A program made the position numbers and the translations under genes. Below the pieces are notes generated by a model. That model was not told the origin of the DNA. It saw only the letters and a program-made list of their open reading frames with translations, and made no database searches. Below, piece by piece: positions 29,247-39,093 of a stretch of 44,668 nt of DNA; position 1 is the first letter of the stretch, and each line of letters opens with the position of its first letter. Source of the stretch: Fragilaria crotonensis (Eukaryota; Bacillariophyta; Fragilariophyceae; Fragilariales; Fragilariaceae); the NCBI GenBank assembly GCA_022925895.1, contig JAKSYS010000519.1, positions 1 to 44,668 on the forward strand, written 5' to 3'.

Positions 29247-29351
29247 CAGCGGTCGTCAGTTGTTGTGTAGCTCGACATACCATGCGTGGAAGTGGTACAT
29301 AATTAACGCACACAAGAATAACAAAACTCTTCATCGTTAACGAAACAAACA

Positions 29352-30239
29352 ATGGAGAAAGCACAAGGAACGGGCGAATCGATGCAGACGGTAACCAGAG
29401 TATCCGAATTGATCCAAATAGCTGACAATGGCAACTTACAAAGCAGCAATCAAAGTGTGAGACCCCATGGCTCACTGTCATTGATGGGGATACCACCACT
29501 CCATCCATTCATGACCCAGCATTCTACCCACGCCTTCCCTGCGGCATCTGCCATTCAGAGTCTTCGTCCCAATACGTTGAGTGTCAATGCTATACAGCAG
29601 GCAGTCCATGCCTTGAGACGAGCAGACCTTGTCCACAATTTGAACTGGTCGCCTCCCTCGAATCTCGCCTCGTCCGCAGGACTCTACGCAGACATTGCCG
29701 TGCGAAACGGCCATTCGTTATCTCCCCTCAACTCGATCGATGTCATGAGCCAAGTGCTGATCTCACAGACAAGACGTAGCCCACGTTTCCATCTTCCCCA
29801 CGAGCACACGCTTTTATCAGCATCCGAAGCACCACCAACAGCATCTGCTCTTCGACAACCGGCCTTGCCAACATCGATCTCGAGAGGATTGACGACCGGG
29901 GGGATTGAAAAACGATCATTTCCCATCATTCTTCACAGAGCCCTTCACGAACTCGATAGACTTCCCGGAGGTAGCGATGTTGCTGCATTTCTCCCAGATG
30001 GTCGTTCCTTTTGCATCAGGGATCATCAAGAGTTCGCTGACTTGGTGCTTCCCGTCTTTTTCCCCAAGATGAAGGGGTATGCAAGTTTTCAGCGGCAGCT
30101 GAATTTGTACGACTTCAAACGTGTTGGAGGAATGGGACCCGATCGAGGCTGCTACCAGCACAGTCTGTTTCATCGAGACTATCCAGATTATTTGACCGTC
30201 ATGAAACGACGAAAGATTAAGGGACCTTCGAGCGTTTGA
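29352..30239 (+). CDS. HSF-domain transcription factor, tandem family copy 3
   Basis: The protein has 295 residues and the same length and layout as copy 2, 1,871 bp upstream, with no indels between them. The DNA-binding domain is at about 188-295, with FASFQRQLNLYDF changed to YASFQRQLNLYDF and the C-terminal strand changed to HRDYPDYLTVMKRRKIK. Most differences lie outside residues 149-228, where the two genes are identical at DNA level. No stops or frameshifts are present, so it should be functional. Like its paralogues it is intronless and lacks a visible HR-A/B region, so how it oligomerises, if at all, is unclear. Confidence 0.93.
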   Translation: MEKAQGTGESMQTVTRVSELIQIADNGNLQSSNQSVRPHGSLSLMGIPPLHPFMTQHSTHAFPAASAIQSLRPNTLSVNAIQQAVHALRRADLVHNLNWSPPSNLASSAGLYADIAVRNGHSLSPLNSIDVMSQVLISQTRRSPRFHLPHEHTLLSASEAPPTASALRQPALPTSISRGLTTGGIEKRSFPIILHRALHELDRLPGGSDVAAFLPDGRSFCIRDHQEFADLVLPVFFPKMKGYASFQRQLNLYDFKRVGGMGPDRGCYQHSLFHRDYPDYLTVMKRRKIKGPSSV

Positions 30240-31741
30240 GTTCAAGTATTTCTTGGAATGGGAGTGACATAAACTAAGTTTCATTGATTGCTAATGGTTC
30301 CCGAGGGATTGGTCTTCATCACTTCGAATACGTGTTGTTATACAATTAACATCTTCGTACAGAAGCGACCGCTACACTTTTTCAATGATTCAATTTACGC
30401 GTTGTAACGGCGCACGCCTTGGTTCTGCAGAAAGCAACGATTTTCAACTCGTTATTTCGATCTTCTTTGGGTTTTCTGCGGATGATGTGGACTCCCGTCC
30501 ATCACCTCGCAGAATGCTAGATCCTTTGCTCTTTCTACTCTTTATTTCTACAATCCCACCATCTCTGGTCGCTAATCCAGCACGAGGGGTAGTAACTAGT
30601 GGTGTGAGAAGATCGATTGTAGTTGGAGAAGCTGCAGCATATCTAATTCATACTACTAGTTTTTTTATGATCCCCTTGGTACCTACCTGCGACGAAAAAG
30701 GAGACATGGAAATGCAGTTCGTGAATCAAGTGATTCATTTGCATAGTAGTGCTACAACACTCCATACAAGCAGAAATGCAGAGCAAAAGGCGAGAGGACT
30801 ACGGCTGCAACGGGGGATGAGATGTTCGTTGTTGTGCTGTTGCATAAACGATGGGGGGGAGTACTCCAATACGTTGTTTAAAATAGCAAGGCGAATCATA
30901 GATTTCTTCGCACTTTCGTCGAATCATAGATTTCTTCGCACTTTCGTCGAATCCAAGGTCATAGGTTGCCATCAGGCGTTTCGACCTGGTTCCATCTGTT
31001 CGGTGGTCTTCTGTCGAATTCTGTTTCTTACAGAAGAGTGTACGTATCTCTGCTGAGTACTCATAAATATCTATGTACTAAAGTGCACCAGTTTCTCGGA
31101 CTTCGTCAAATAACGAATTCTTATTATAGCCAACACACTTGGTCTTTCTACATATTTACTCGTATGACACGACGCGCGTTCGTGTCCGTGGGATTTGGTC
31201 CCAAAAACCGATTGCGCTGGCGTCGTCTTGCATTCAAAACATATTAGAACCTACAGAGGATTCTGATACAATACAATACTAGACACTACTAGACAGTAGA
31301 CAGTACATGGCCTGAAAGTACGCGAGTAACTATTTATGGAACGCGTAGCTCGTGTGGCAGTGTCTACTTTCGCCACACGGAATCTCGACTTTCAACTCTC
31401 AACCACGCGCATTGCGTCTGTGGGAGGTCCGGCAACGGAGTTTCCTATGAATACTCTTAACTCCTACATGCAAAGAATACACTACGAGAGGTGCGTTGCC
31501 GGACCTTTCCTAGGGCGACATCCTGGAAATGTCCTCCACATACACCACAGGTGCACAGTCGATGGAGGTCCAAAAAGTTCCAAGCTTCGCAGCGAACTTT
31601 GGTGCGTACGGATCAATTCCGACGGTACAATACTTATTTTGTCGCAGCAAACCCGAACACAATACGTTCCATTCAAAACGATTGATTTGTTGATTCACGG
31701 TATTCCAAGAGCATCTACAACATCTCTGTAGCCTTGTAACC
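30240..31741. other. Spacer without a convincing gene
   Basis: A possible weak relic of the shared HSF flank (TTTTTCAATGATTCAATTTAC) is at about 30378. A 28-bp direct tandem duplication is at 30893-30948. Open frames of 223 codons (30385-31056) and 131 codons (31336-31731) exist on the + strand, but neither shows recognisable domains or biased composition. The second ends 10 bp before the next gene and may simply be promoter sequence; I do not call either. Confidence 0.45.
30893..30948. repeat. 28-bp perfect tandem duplication
   Basis: The unit beginning GAATCATAGATTTCTTCG and ending TTTCGTC occurs twice head to tail with no mismatch (30893-30920, 30921-30948). Confidence 0.95.
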
Positions 31742-32756
31742 ATGGTCTTTCGAAAGCTACAACGCAAACGTCAAAAGAAAGTCGACCGACATGAGGAAAG
31801 CCGGCGACGTCGGAGAGAAGGAATGTTGGGAAATACCGGCCGCAGGCCCAGCATTATGCGCGTTGCCAGTTTGGAGGACTCCTTACATAGACAGGGCCTG
31901 GCATCTTCCCAGAGTGGGTCGGACGGATCGCAAAGGCGACGGGTCGAGTTTGGAGAGATTTGTATTCGTGATTTTGAACGTATAGCCACAGACAACCCCT
32001 CGGTTAGTCGGGGTGTGCCCATTGGGTAAGTTCGATCATTGTGGTCCTACCGAGGACATTTCGTCAGTAATGCCCCCAAGTATGCACGATGCGCGACTCA
32101 CCGTGTTATTTTTTTCGCGATCAAAATTTATCTGCTTGACACCCGAACGTGTTATCAAATCCTCTTCTTCGTCGGATCATACACGCAACAGTATTGGATG
32201 GCAATATATTCAGTATGAGCAAATTCGCATTGATGACTATGAAAACAATCGACAGAAAAGGACTAAAGCTGAAATGGTCATGTCAGCTGATGATCGCCAA
32301 TGGATACTACGGAAAGAGTGGGAAATAAGTCAAAAAGAAATTGCTGCGGCTGTGCGGCAAGCGATCAAGGTCAAGAATCAAAGGCGACAAACTATTATCA
32401 TGGAAGGAGATGTGTTCTGGAGTCGAATTAGGAGAGCCATGGAGGTGTTTGAAGACTGTGTCAAACCTATTACCAATGCTTGGAAGACTGACGATGAACA
32501 GCTAGATTGGATGGACGTTGCACCAGAACACGCACAGACCAGCTCGTTGGATGCTACAAGGCACAGAGGTGCGACTTTTATTATTGACGATGAACAAGCG
32601 GACGGATCACCCGATGTGGCGAAAAGTAATGATTCGGACTTTGGACCTATCCCTGATGGGGACCCATCCTTGCGCAAACAGGAATCAGCCATTCATGACC
32701 GTGAAGAGGAACAAGAGGATACTGTTGACACGTCAATGTCCTCTTGTGTGGGATAA
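31742..32756 (+). CDS. Conserved protein of a diatom/stramenopile family, function unknown (two exons)
   Basis: Exons are 31742-32025 and 32192-32756. The 166-bp intron starts GTAAGT, ends CAACAG and joins in phase 2 to give GVPIG-IGWQYIQYE; the spliced protein has 282 residues. The start ATG lies in CCATGG. The N-terminus is very basic (FRKLQRKRQKKVDRHEESRRRRREG), possibly nuclear. The core VEFGEICIRDFERIATDNPS, then GVPI.IGWQY, DDYENNRQKR and an arginine/lysine-rich helix (WEISQKEIAAAVRQAIKVKN) matches a pattern I recall from many uncharacterised diatom proteins (a short strand-rich block, then a D-Y/E-E box and a basic helix). The C-terminal 90 residues are acidic and probably disordered. 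No function is known to me. The family resemblance is from memory and unverified. Confidence 0.8.
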
Positions 32757-33952
32757 AGTGGATGCCTCAGTTTTGATCTTTTAACGATGATGGCTGCTCG
32801 GTGCAGGGCATATGCCATCCGCTCGCTGCACGTGCATATTCTTATGGATTTAGGTGAGGCTGTGCTTGCGACACATGCGTGTATACTCGTACGCTCGGCA
32901 AACAATTTTGGTACATCATGGAAATCAGATGGTTTTGAACTGATTCCCAGTTTTGGACAAGTGCAAATTTCGATGACAAACGCGCTAATCATGTTGTTAA
33001 TTACAAAACCGCCAACTTGAATCGCACTACTGTACGTCACATTATTTCGACTTTCGATAAGTAGTCGTAATTCGCTAGATTCTACTGGAGTATATCAGAA
33101 CATTTCTATTCGGATGGGCCAATTTGCGTATCATAGAGTCCTCGCATGAGTGCAGTGCAATGTCCCCAGTGTCATCGTCGAATCCTCAAAAAGACCTCGT
33201 GATCCTGTACTGAAGCAAATGACTACTATGAGTTCTGCTGTATTTAGGGTTCGGACTGCAAGGATAGCATCCCGTCATGTCAGTGCCGTCCAGGGACAAG
33301 AACCAAGCAGAGGGTACCCTCCACACGGAGGCGTGGCGACGCTGGTATGTTCCAATTCTAACAAGTGCAATCCATGCAACAAAATGATAACAACGTCTCC
33401 GTCACCTCTGGAGCAACTTTTCGCACCATACACCCTCAGCTTGGGTAGGATGTCCTCCATAATGTAAATGCTAATCCAAGAGATATCTATCAACACTTGT
33501 CGCGACGGCTGTCTTCCCAGACCTTCTAAGAATAGGCGTACCATGATGCTCTTGATGAGCTTCAGTAAGTACGTATAATCCTTCCAGCACTATTGCACTC
33601 GAAGTAGTACCACGTACCTCACATCACCATGTGCTTGTTACGGAAAGATTTAGCGTAGACTTAAAGTAGTAGTACTCCGTTGTCAATACTCCATGCAGAT
33701 GTTGGACTTGGCATCTGCGCCATAACATGGAATCGTCTAAGCTGTACACATGTGGATACACGTATTTGATACCTCTATACTATGGAGTAATGCGCTATAG
33801 GTACCGACTGCGACTGTCAGAAACAGACGATTATTGAAGCTTCGTCATGATATCAACAGAATTCCAGGTGCGTCCGGTGTCTGTCTACTCGAGTACTAGT
33901 AGTATATGTGAAAGTTCACTAACGCTTAAACCTACCTGAATATGCGGACATA
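32757..33952. other. Spacer between convergent genes, nothing recognised
   Basis: This 1.2-kb stretch has only short overlapping open frames. It should contain the 3' UTRs of the genes on both sides. Confidence 0.5.
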
Positions 33953-34648
33953 CTAGCTTCTCAAGTAGTCACGGCCAGCATTCGCTGCGCTCTTCAATTC
34001 TTGTTGAACCAGATAATCTGTAAATCCCCCCAATCGACGGGACGGCGACCCATTCAACAATCCGACCTGAAGTCTCCAAGAGAGTAGAGACATTTCTGCA
34101 GGAGAGGCGATGGGAAGGCTTTGCGATGCTGCCACGTGTCCCAACAAAGAGTCCTCAGAGCACATTGCACCCATGACAGGGTAGAGTTCCATGGATGGTC
34201 TTGTGAAGGCGGAACCTTGATGCAGTGATCGCCTCGACAACAGATGGGCAATCATCTCGCGAAGTTCCCGGATTTCGTCACGCAGTTGGGAGTTCTCAGC
34301 CTCAATCGCAGTGGATCGCGACGATTGGTCCCTAACTGTGGCTTGCAACTCGGAAATCATCTTCTTGCGCCGTAGATAAGACGCTCTCGCAGCTTCTCGA
34401 TTGGCAAGAATCCTTTGCAACTTCTTCTGGCGCATAGTCACTTGCGGAGTATCATCCGGGACATCAAATGTCCCATTGTCGTCGTCGCCGTCGTCTGAAA
34501 TGCGAATGACAAGTGAGGGAGTGGCATTCGTCGCCTCCAAATCCATGCTCGTTTGTGGCATATTTGTGGGCGTGTATCCGTTCACGGCACCTTGTTGCCT
34601 CTTTGTGTTGTCGTCCTGCGTGTTGCTAACTTTGGTTTGCAAATCCAT
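33953..34648 (-). CDS. bZIP transcription factor
   Basis: The protein has 231 residues from ATG 34648 (MDLQTKVSNTQDD); the frame stays open about 30 codons upstream but without an ATG. The basic region is RQKKLQRILANREAARASYLRRKK with the invariant N-x7-R spacing (NREAARASYLR) at about residues 82-92. The zipper follows, with hydrophobic heptad positions (LQATVRD, AIEAENSQLRDEIRELREMI). Asn in the zipper (AENSQL) may favour homodimers. The N-terminus contains an acidic patch (ISDDGDDDNGTFDVPDD) that could activate transcription. The C-terminal ~90 residues have no recognised domain, so there is no LOV/PAS photoreceptor module as in aureochromes. It would act in the nucleus as a dimer; its targets are unknown. 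It is divergent from the methyltransferase-like gene at 35443. Confidence 0.92.
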   Translation of the reverse strand: MDLQTKVSNTQDDNTKRQQGAVNGYTPTNMPQTSMDLEATNATPSLVIRISDDGDDDNGTFDVPDDTPQVTMRQKKLQRILANREAARASYLRRKKMISELQATVRDQSSRSTAIEAENSQLRDEIRELREMIAHLLSRRSLHQGSAFTRPSMELYPVMGAMCSEDSLLGHVAASQSLPIASPAEMSLLSWRLQVGLLNGSPSRRLGGFTDYLVQQELKSAANAGRDYLRS

Positions 34649-35442
34649 GCTTGAGAAGAGAACTGTATTATTTTGTTCTGCAAGGTTTCGTGCCAAGGTG
34701 TAATACGTGTGAACAGTCTGTTGTCGTTGCAACGACACTTCAAGTTTCTCAAGTGCGTATCATTTGAAGTAGCCCTGCCAAACGGCGTTTGTTCTTCGAA
34801 TGTCAGCGTTGACATTGTGGTCATTCTTGTCCCACGTAACTCGTGCGTATTGATACGATTAGAACAATTTTGACGTTTCATTGTTTCACATAAATGTTCT
34901 TGACACTATTCTAAGAACGTTCTCGACAAGATTCTGAGTTAGGCAAAGTTTATTTGCAGAACAGCACTTTCAGAATACAAAGGCAAGGTTGTTCCTCGCC
35001 TTCTTGACATGATTCGTGTTTTAACATTTTTTATGTTGGATTGTAGGTGAAGCTTACCTGGTTGTCTATCGTGACATGACACATGACACAAACGTTTTCA
35101 TCGTAAGTGTTTATTATAGACATATTATATTGTATATATATACACGAGGAAGTCAACTCGTCTCAAGGCTCCGGTGTTAGATATGGAATTATTGGTGACA
35201 CGTGGTGGAGTGTTAATGGTGGAGTTCGACGGCGTTCTCGTTTCTGCCGGACCTCCAGCCATTGACAAATAGTCTGTGTATGCATACATCATACTGTGTA
35301 TGATAGAATGTAGACCCACAGGCGAACCAGTACGCCGAGTAAACTTAGTACTTAGCTACAGTACTCAAGTGAAGTACTGGTACCAGGGTACAGTATTTCC
35401 CTGCAGTGATGGAAAGACTTACGACACGATGTCAGAATCACC
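34649..35442. other. Divergent promoter region
   Basis: This 0.8-kb spacer lies between the bZIP gene (-) and the methyltransferase-like gene (+) and should hold both promoters. A GTAC/AGTAC cluster is at 35340-35400 and an AT-rich run with ATATATATA is at about 35135. Confidence 0.5.
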
Positions 35443-36219
35443 ATGGAAGAAATGCAGCAAGAAAACAAACGAACAACTGAGTTGAAACAACACAAAGAAG
35501 AAGCAGAAGAAGAACAAGTGCACCGAGGAGATGAAGAAGTACCAGAAATTGCTACTACGAGTAGTACCCGTCATGGGGCTCGGAATCAGCACCGTCACAA
35601 GCATTTTTGCAAGTGGATCATGGACAGGTTTCCCTGGTTGACCGAGGGTGATTTGGTGATGGATGTGGCCGGGGGCAAGGGAGAACTCGCGGCGAGACTT
35701 GCCATTTGTCACCGCTTGAACGTACTGTTGGTGGATCCGAGGCGTGCCAATGTCTTGCAAACATTCCAATCCTTGGTATTTCCGAAACTGCCCAAGAAAC
35801 ACCAGCAACGCATCGAGGAGAAATGTCGGGAGGATCCAGCCTTTTTAGTACAAGTGTTTCATGAGAGATTTGGACAGTTGGAAATATGCTTTGATGAGTC
35901 GACCCTGCAATCAAATCATCAGCTACGCGATGCTCTGCAACGATGCAAGCTTATTATTGGCATGCACTCGGACGGGGCTACGGAATATATTGTCAATGCG
36001 GCCCTGCACTACGGCAAACCCTTTGTTGTTGTGCCATGCTGTGTTTTTCCGAATCTCTTTAATCAGCGTTTCTTAATTAATAATAATGGGGAAAAGATTC
36101 CAGTACGAACTCATGCACAATTTTGCGAGTTCTTACTGGAGAAGGACAAACGGCTTCGTCGAGAAATTCTTCCCTTTCAAGGTCGCAATGTTGCCATAGT
36201 GTGGAACGGCCAAACTTGA
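35443..36219 (+). CDS. Methyltransferase-like protein with SAM-binding motif
   Basis: The protein has 258 residues, starting at ATG in CCATGG. The first ~45 residues are Glu/Gln/Lys-rich and probably disordered. Motif I of a Rossmann-type methyltransferase is clear (LVMDVAGGKGELAARLA, about 71-87), followed by the acidic strand end LLVDPRR. Further on, LIIGMHSDGATEYIVNAAL and PFVVVPCCVFPNLF form a conserved pair of strands in a family of eukaryotic methyltransferase-like proteins, where the Cys-Cys pair after VVVP is typical. Substrate is unknown; RNA or protein is possible. No transit peptide is evident, so a cytosolic or nuclear place is likely. It is intronless and converges on the histidine kinase gene. 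Confidence 0.8.
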   Translation: MEEMQQENKRTTELKQHKEEAEEEQVHRGDEEVPEIATTSSTRHGARNQHRHKHFCKWIMDRFPWLTEGDLVMDVAGGKGELAARLAICHRLNVLLVDPRRANVLQTFQSLVFPKLPKKHQQRIEEKCREDPAFLVQVFHERFGQLEICFDESTLQSNHQLRDALQRCKLIIGMHSDGATEYIVNAALHYGKPFVVVPCCVFPNLFNQRFLINNNGEKIPVRTHAQFCEFLLEKDKRLRREILPFQGRNVAIVWNGQT

Positions 36220-36648
36220 GAATTCGAAAGGAAGGGATGCCTTCGAGATGATGCAAAGAAACTAACATGATACTGGGGGGCTCTGCGAAGCTTTCGTAGC
36301 ATTCCTTCGTTTCACACATTTATTTTGCGTGTCGGATTGGGATCTCCTGCATGGCACCACTGGAGGAGGCCTGGTTGATGATCCGTACATCGATATTGCT
36401 TTGACAGGAAAGTCGTGTCCTTCAGTTGCGGAGTGGGGGTTTGTGGGGGGGGCGCCTCCAATCATGAGGAATATGTTCGTCAATGTTGCTGGCCTCGTCG
36501 AATAAATCGACCATATCGTCAATCAGGACCAGGAGAAAAGAAGTTTCCTTTCCAGGCGTGGATTCTGGCGATGAGGTTTCAAATTGATCGGAGGCCTCCT
36601 TTTGTACAAATGATAAACCAAGTTCTTATATTATGATACAGAAAAAGG
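36220..36648. other. Convergent spacer
   Basis: This 429-bp stretch holds the 3' UTRs of the methyltransferase-like and histidine kinase genes. No gene is seen. Confidence 0.5.
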
Positions 36649-39093
36649 TTACAGATTATGTTTCCCCGCCTGCGCTGACCGCAGCTCGTTAATGATTTCA
36701 GCGTTGGCAGGGATAGGTTTCTGCCATGTCCAGTCGGCACCGGCCTCTATGAATTGAGAATTCAGTTCGTTTCCAGAGCTTCCAATGATAATGGCATCAT
36801 TCTTCAAGCGCCGCATCTCTCGAACCACTTGGGTGCCATGCATGACGCCACCGGCTTCTTCCATGTACTGGTCAACAACTATGACATCAAAATTACTGTT
36901 GGCGCAAATCTCCAACGCTTCTTCTCCAGTGCAAGCCTCAGTGATTGTACAATTCGGAGCAATTTTCTGCGACAAACGACGCTTCAGCATTCTTCGATTT
37001 ATACTCAAATCGTCGACAATCAAGAATGACAATGCTTCTTCAATAACTTCTGCCTCCGCTGAAGCTTTCTCTCCAGCATCATCTGGTTCAATGCAGGCGG
37101 TTAATGGCAACAGGACGACGCAATTGGTCCCCGGTTGGACAGTGGGATCGCTCTCAAAGTGAATTGTCCCATTCATGAGCGTAACAATGTGCTTCACGAT
37201 TGCGAGACCAAGCCCACTACCGGGGGCTGATCCTCGTTGGACAAATCTCTCAAACATCATCTCTTGCTGATCCTTAGGAATGCCCGGACCAGTATCGATG
37301 CATTCAATCTTGACCATGTCCTCTTCCCAACCAACGGAAAGTGTTATAGAACCCACCGATGTGTACTTCATGGCATTTGTAACAACATTAGTCAGCACTT
37401 GTTGAAGTCTGTGCATGTCAGCGAGGACCCAGTCCCGATCCGTAGTCCTTAGATCGACTAGAAATGCAACTCCCTCCTTGACCCCTGGTAGCAGCATCGT
37501 ATGAACGCTCAACACGAACGCACTGAGTGACATTGGTTTTGGATTTAGCTGCATTTTCCCTTCTTCCATCTTGCGAACATCCAAAAGGTTGTTCATTATC
37601 GATGCCATAAAGTCTGTACAGAGCTGCATACCAGCAATAAGATCGCGAGCTGATTCTGGAACATCGTCAGGCATGGTCCGGAGTGCGCTGTCGATCGCAC
37701 CCAGGGGATTGCGGAGTTCGTGAGCAAAATATGCCGTCATATTTCGCTCAGTTTCCACAGATGCTTCTTGAGCTAGTGAGGATGCTACCATCTCGAGCTG
37801 CTTCTGTCTCTGAACAAGAGTCACATAGACAAGAATAGAGATGCAAAGTGAGAGCGTGACGCAGACCGTGATAATGACTGCCTTCACAATGTGCACCTGG
37901 GCATCATTGTACACCACAGTGATTTCCCATTCATTGTTTGTTGTCTGAAGAGCTTTCGACACCACGTGCCCACCTTCGTTTCTGGAGCAGAAGTACTTCG
38001 TCTCGGCAAGAACGACAACGGTTTCATCGTACGCATTGGATGTTGCGTTGAAATTTCGATCCGTGCGTGTCAACTGGAACTCCATCCCTCGATCCGCAAA
38101 GCTTTGATAAATGTCACTGCGAGTAACCAGCGCTTCCCAGTTGATGAGGGCCGTTGCGAATCCCCATTTGTTGTGCGTGATCCCGTCGACTTGAATCGTA
38201 TTGTTCGGATCTGCAATGGGCAGCCGTGCGATAAAGGCCTTCTCCACAGCAGCATCACACGTGACGTCTCGACACTGCCTGAGTTTCAATGGACCAGCAA
38301 TCGACACTGTATCCTTTGCAAACGTCGACTTGGCAATAAAGCTATTGGCTGGGTCCACAAAGAGGTCGAGACCACGTACGGGGGTATTGTTCAAGACAAT
38401 GCCATTTTGAAAATCTTCCGTGTTAACAAGTGGATAGAGCAAACAAATGACAGCGGCGGGGGCGAGTTGCAGGTTGACCAATACTCCTTCCATTTTGGCA
38501 TTAGCCTTGATTCTTGCAGCAATATGATCGAATCCCCGCATCAAGGCAGGATTATCGCAAACACCAGTAATGTTTCGATGAGTGTAAGGACCGCCAGGCT
38601 GACTTGGTGGGTTGAACGGCAGAGCCCCTTCCGTTCCAGCAATTCCAACTTTTTTAGGCAGGTTGTGAAAGAGCGAGAGCTCCACAGCAAACTGTGCGAT
38701 GGAGAAGAGAGGCAGGATTGCAAGATTGAGCTGATTCGAAAACCATTCTCCCGTTTCAGTTGCGAGATCCAGCGCTTGGCTTTCTTCCTCTCGTTCTTGA
38801 GCACTGGAGAGGACCACGCTAACAGCAATACTTGCTGCCAATAGGACGCTAAAGATAAAGATCGAAATTCCCAGTATAAACTTGTGCTTGTACATGTGAC
38901 TCCATACGTTGCGGCAACCACAGATGCGACATTGGCATGACCGTGACAGTAATGGCCCCCAAAATGTAGCAGTCTTCTGTCGTTTGTTGCCTTTGAAGCC
39001 CCTCGGAATTGAGAATGCTGCAACCTTTCTTGCTGAATGTCCTGTGGCGCATCCCTGTTCGAGATCATCTGTCATGCTGTCTGTTGTGGTCAT
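36649..39093 (-). CDS. Membrane hybrid histidine kinase with CHASE-like sensor and receiver domain
   Basis: The protein has 814 residues from ATG 39093 (MTTTDSMTDDLEQG); eight upstream codons are open but start with TTG. Order: cytosolic N-terminus with a Cys cluster (CQCRICGC); TM1 (about 73-96); an extracellular or lumenal domain (97-402) that fits a CHASE sensor (APAAVICLLYPLVN ... RGLDLFVDPANSFIA ... FIARLPI); TM2 (about 403-427); HisKA with phospho-acceptor His458 (FAHELRNPLGAID); an HATPase with N box (NVVTNAMKYTS), G1 (DTGPGIP) and G2 (GSGLGLAIVKHI); and a C-terminal receiver (SFLIVDDLSINRRML) with phospho-acceptor Asp741 (VVDQYM) and WQKP lysine. All catalytic residues are present. 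CHASE domains in other organisms sense small ligands such as cytokinins; the ligand here is unknown. Signal would pass His to Asp and then to a phosphotransfer protein. Confidence 0.95.
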   Translation of the reverse strand: MTTTDSMTDDLEQGCATGHSARKVAAFSIPRGFKGNKRQKTATFWGPLLSRSCQCRICGCRNVWSHMYKHKFILGISIFIFSVLLAASIAVSVVLSSAQEREEESQALDLATETGEWFSNQLNLAILPLFSIAQFAVELSLFHNLPKKVGIAGTEGALPFNPPSQPGGPYTHRNITGVCDNPALMRGFDHIAARIKANAKMEGVLVNLQLAPAAVICLLYPLVNTEDFQNGIVLNNTPVRGLDLFVDPANSFIAKSTFAKDTVSIAGPLKLRQCRDVTCDAAVEKAFIARLPIADPNNTIQVDGITHNKWGFATALINWEALVTRSDIYQSFADRGMEFQLTRTDRNFNATSNAYDETVVVLAETKYFCSRNEGGHVVSKALQTTNNEWEITVVYNDAQVHIVKAVIITVCVTLSLCISILVYVTLVQRQKQLEMVASSLAQEASVETERNMTAYFAHELRNPLGAIDSALRTMPDDVPESARDLIAGMQLCTDFMASIMNNLLDVRKMEEGKMQLNPKPMSLSAFVLSVHTMLLPGVKEGVAFLVDLRTTDRDWVLADMHRLQQVLTNVVTNAMKYTSVGSITLSVGWEEDMVKIECIDTGPGIPKDQQEMMFERFVQRGSAPGSGLGLAIVKHIVTLMNGTIHFESDPTVQPGTNCVVLLPLTACIEPDDAGEKASAEAEVIEEALSFLIVDDLSINRRMLKRRLSQKIAPNCTITEACTGEEALEICANSNFDVIVVDQYMEEAGGVMHGTQVVREMRRLKNDAIIIGSSGNELNSQFIEAGADWTWQKPIPANAEIINELRSAQAGKHNL

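Noticed and set aside
30385..31056. 223-codon open frame on the + strand
   Set aside because: No recognisable domain or signal; it crosses the 28-bp tandem duplication and starts in a relic of the HSF flank.
31336..31731. 131-codon open frame just before the two-exon gene
   Set aside because: It is in a different frame from the next gene and has no domain. It may be 5' flanking DNA, though a small gene cannot be fully excluded.
37891..38844. 317-codon open frame on the + strand
   Set aside because: It is antisense to the CHASE region of the histidine kinase, whose reading frame carries all expected motifs.
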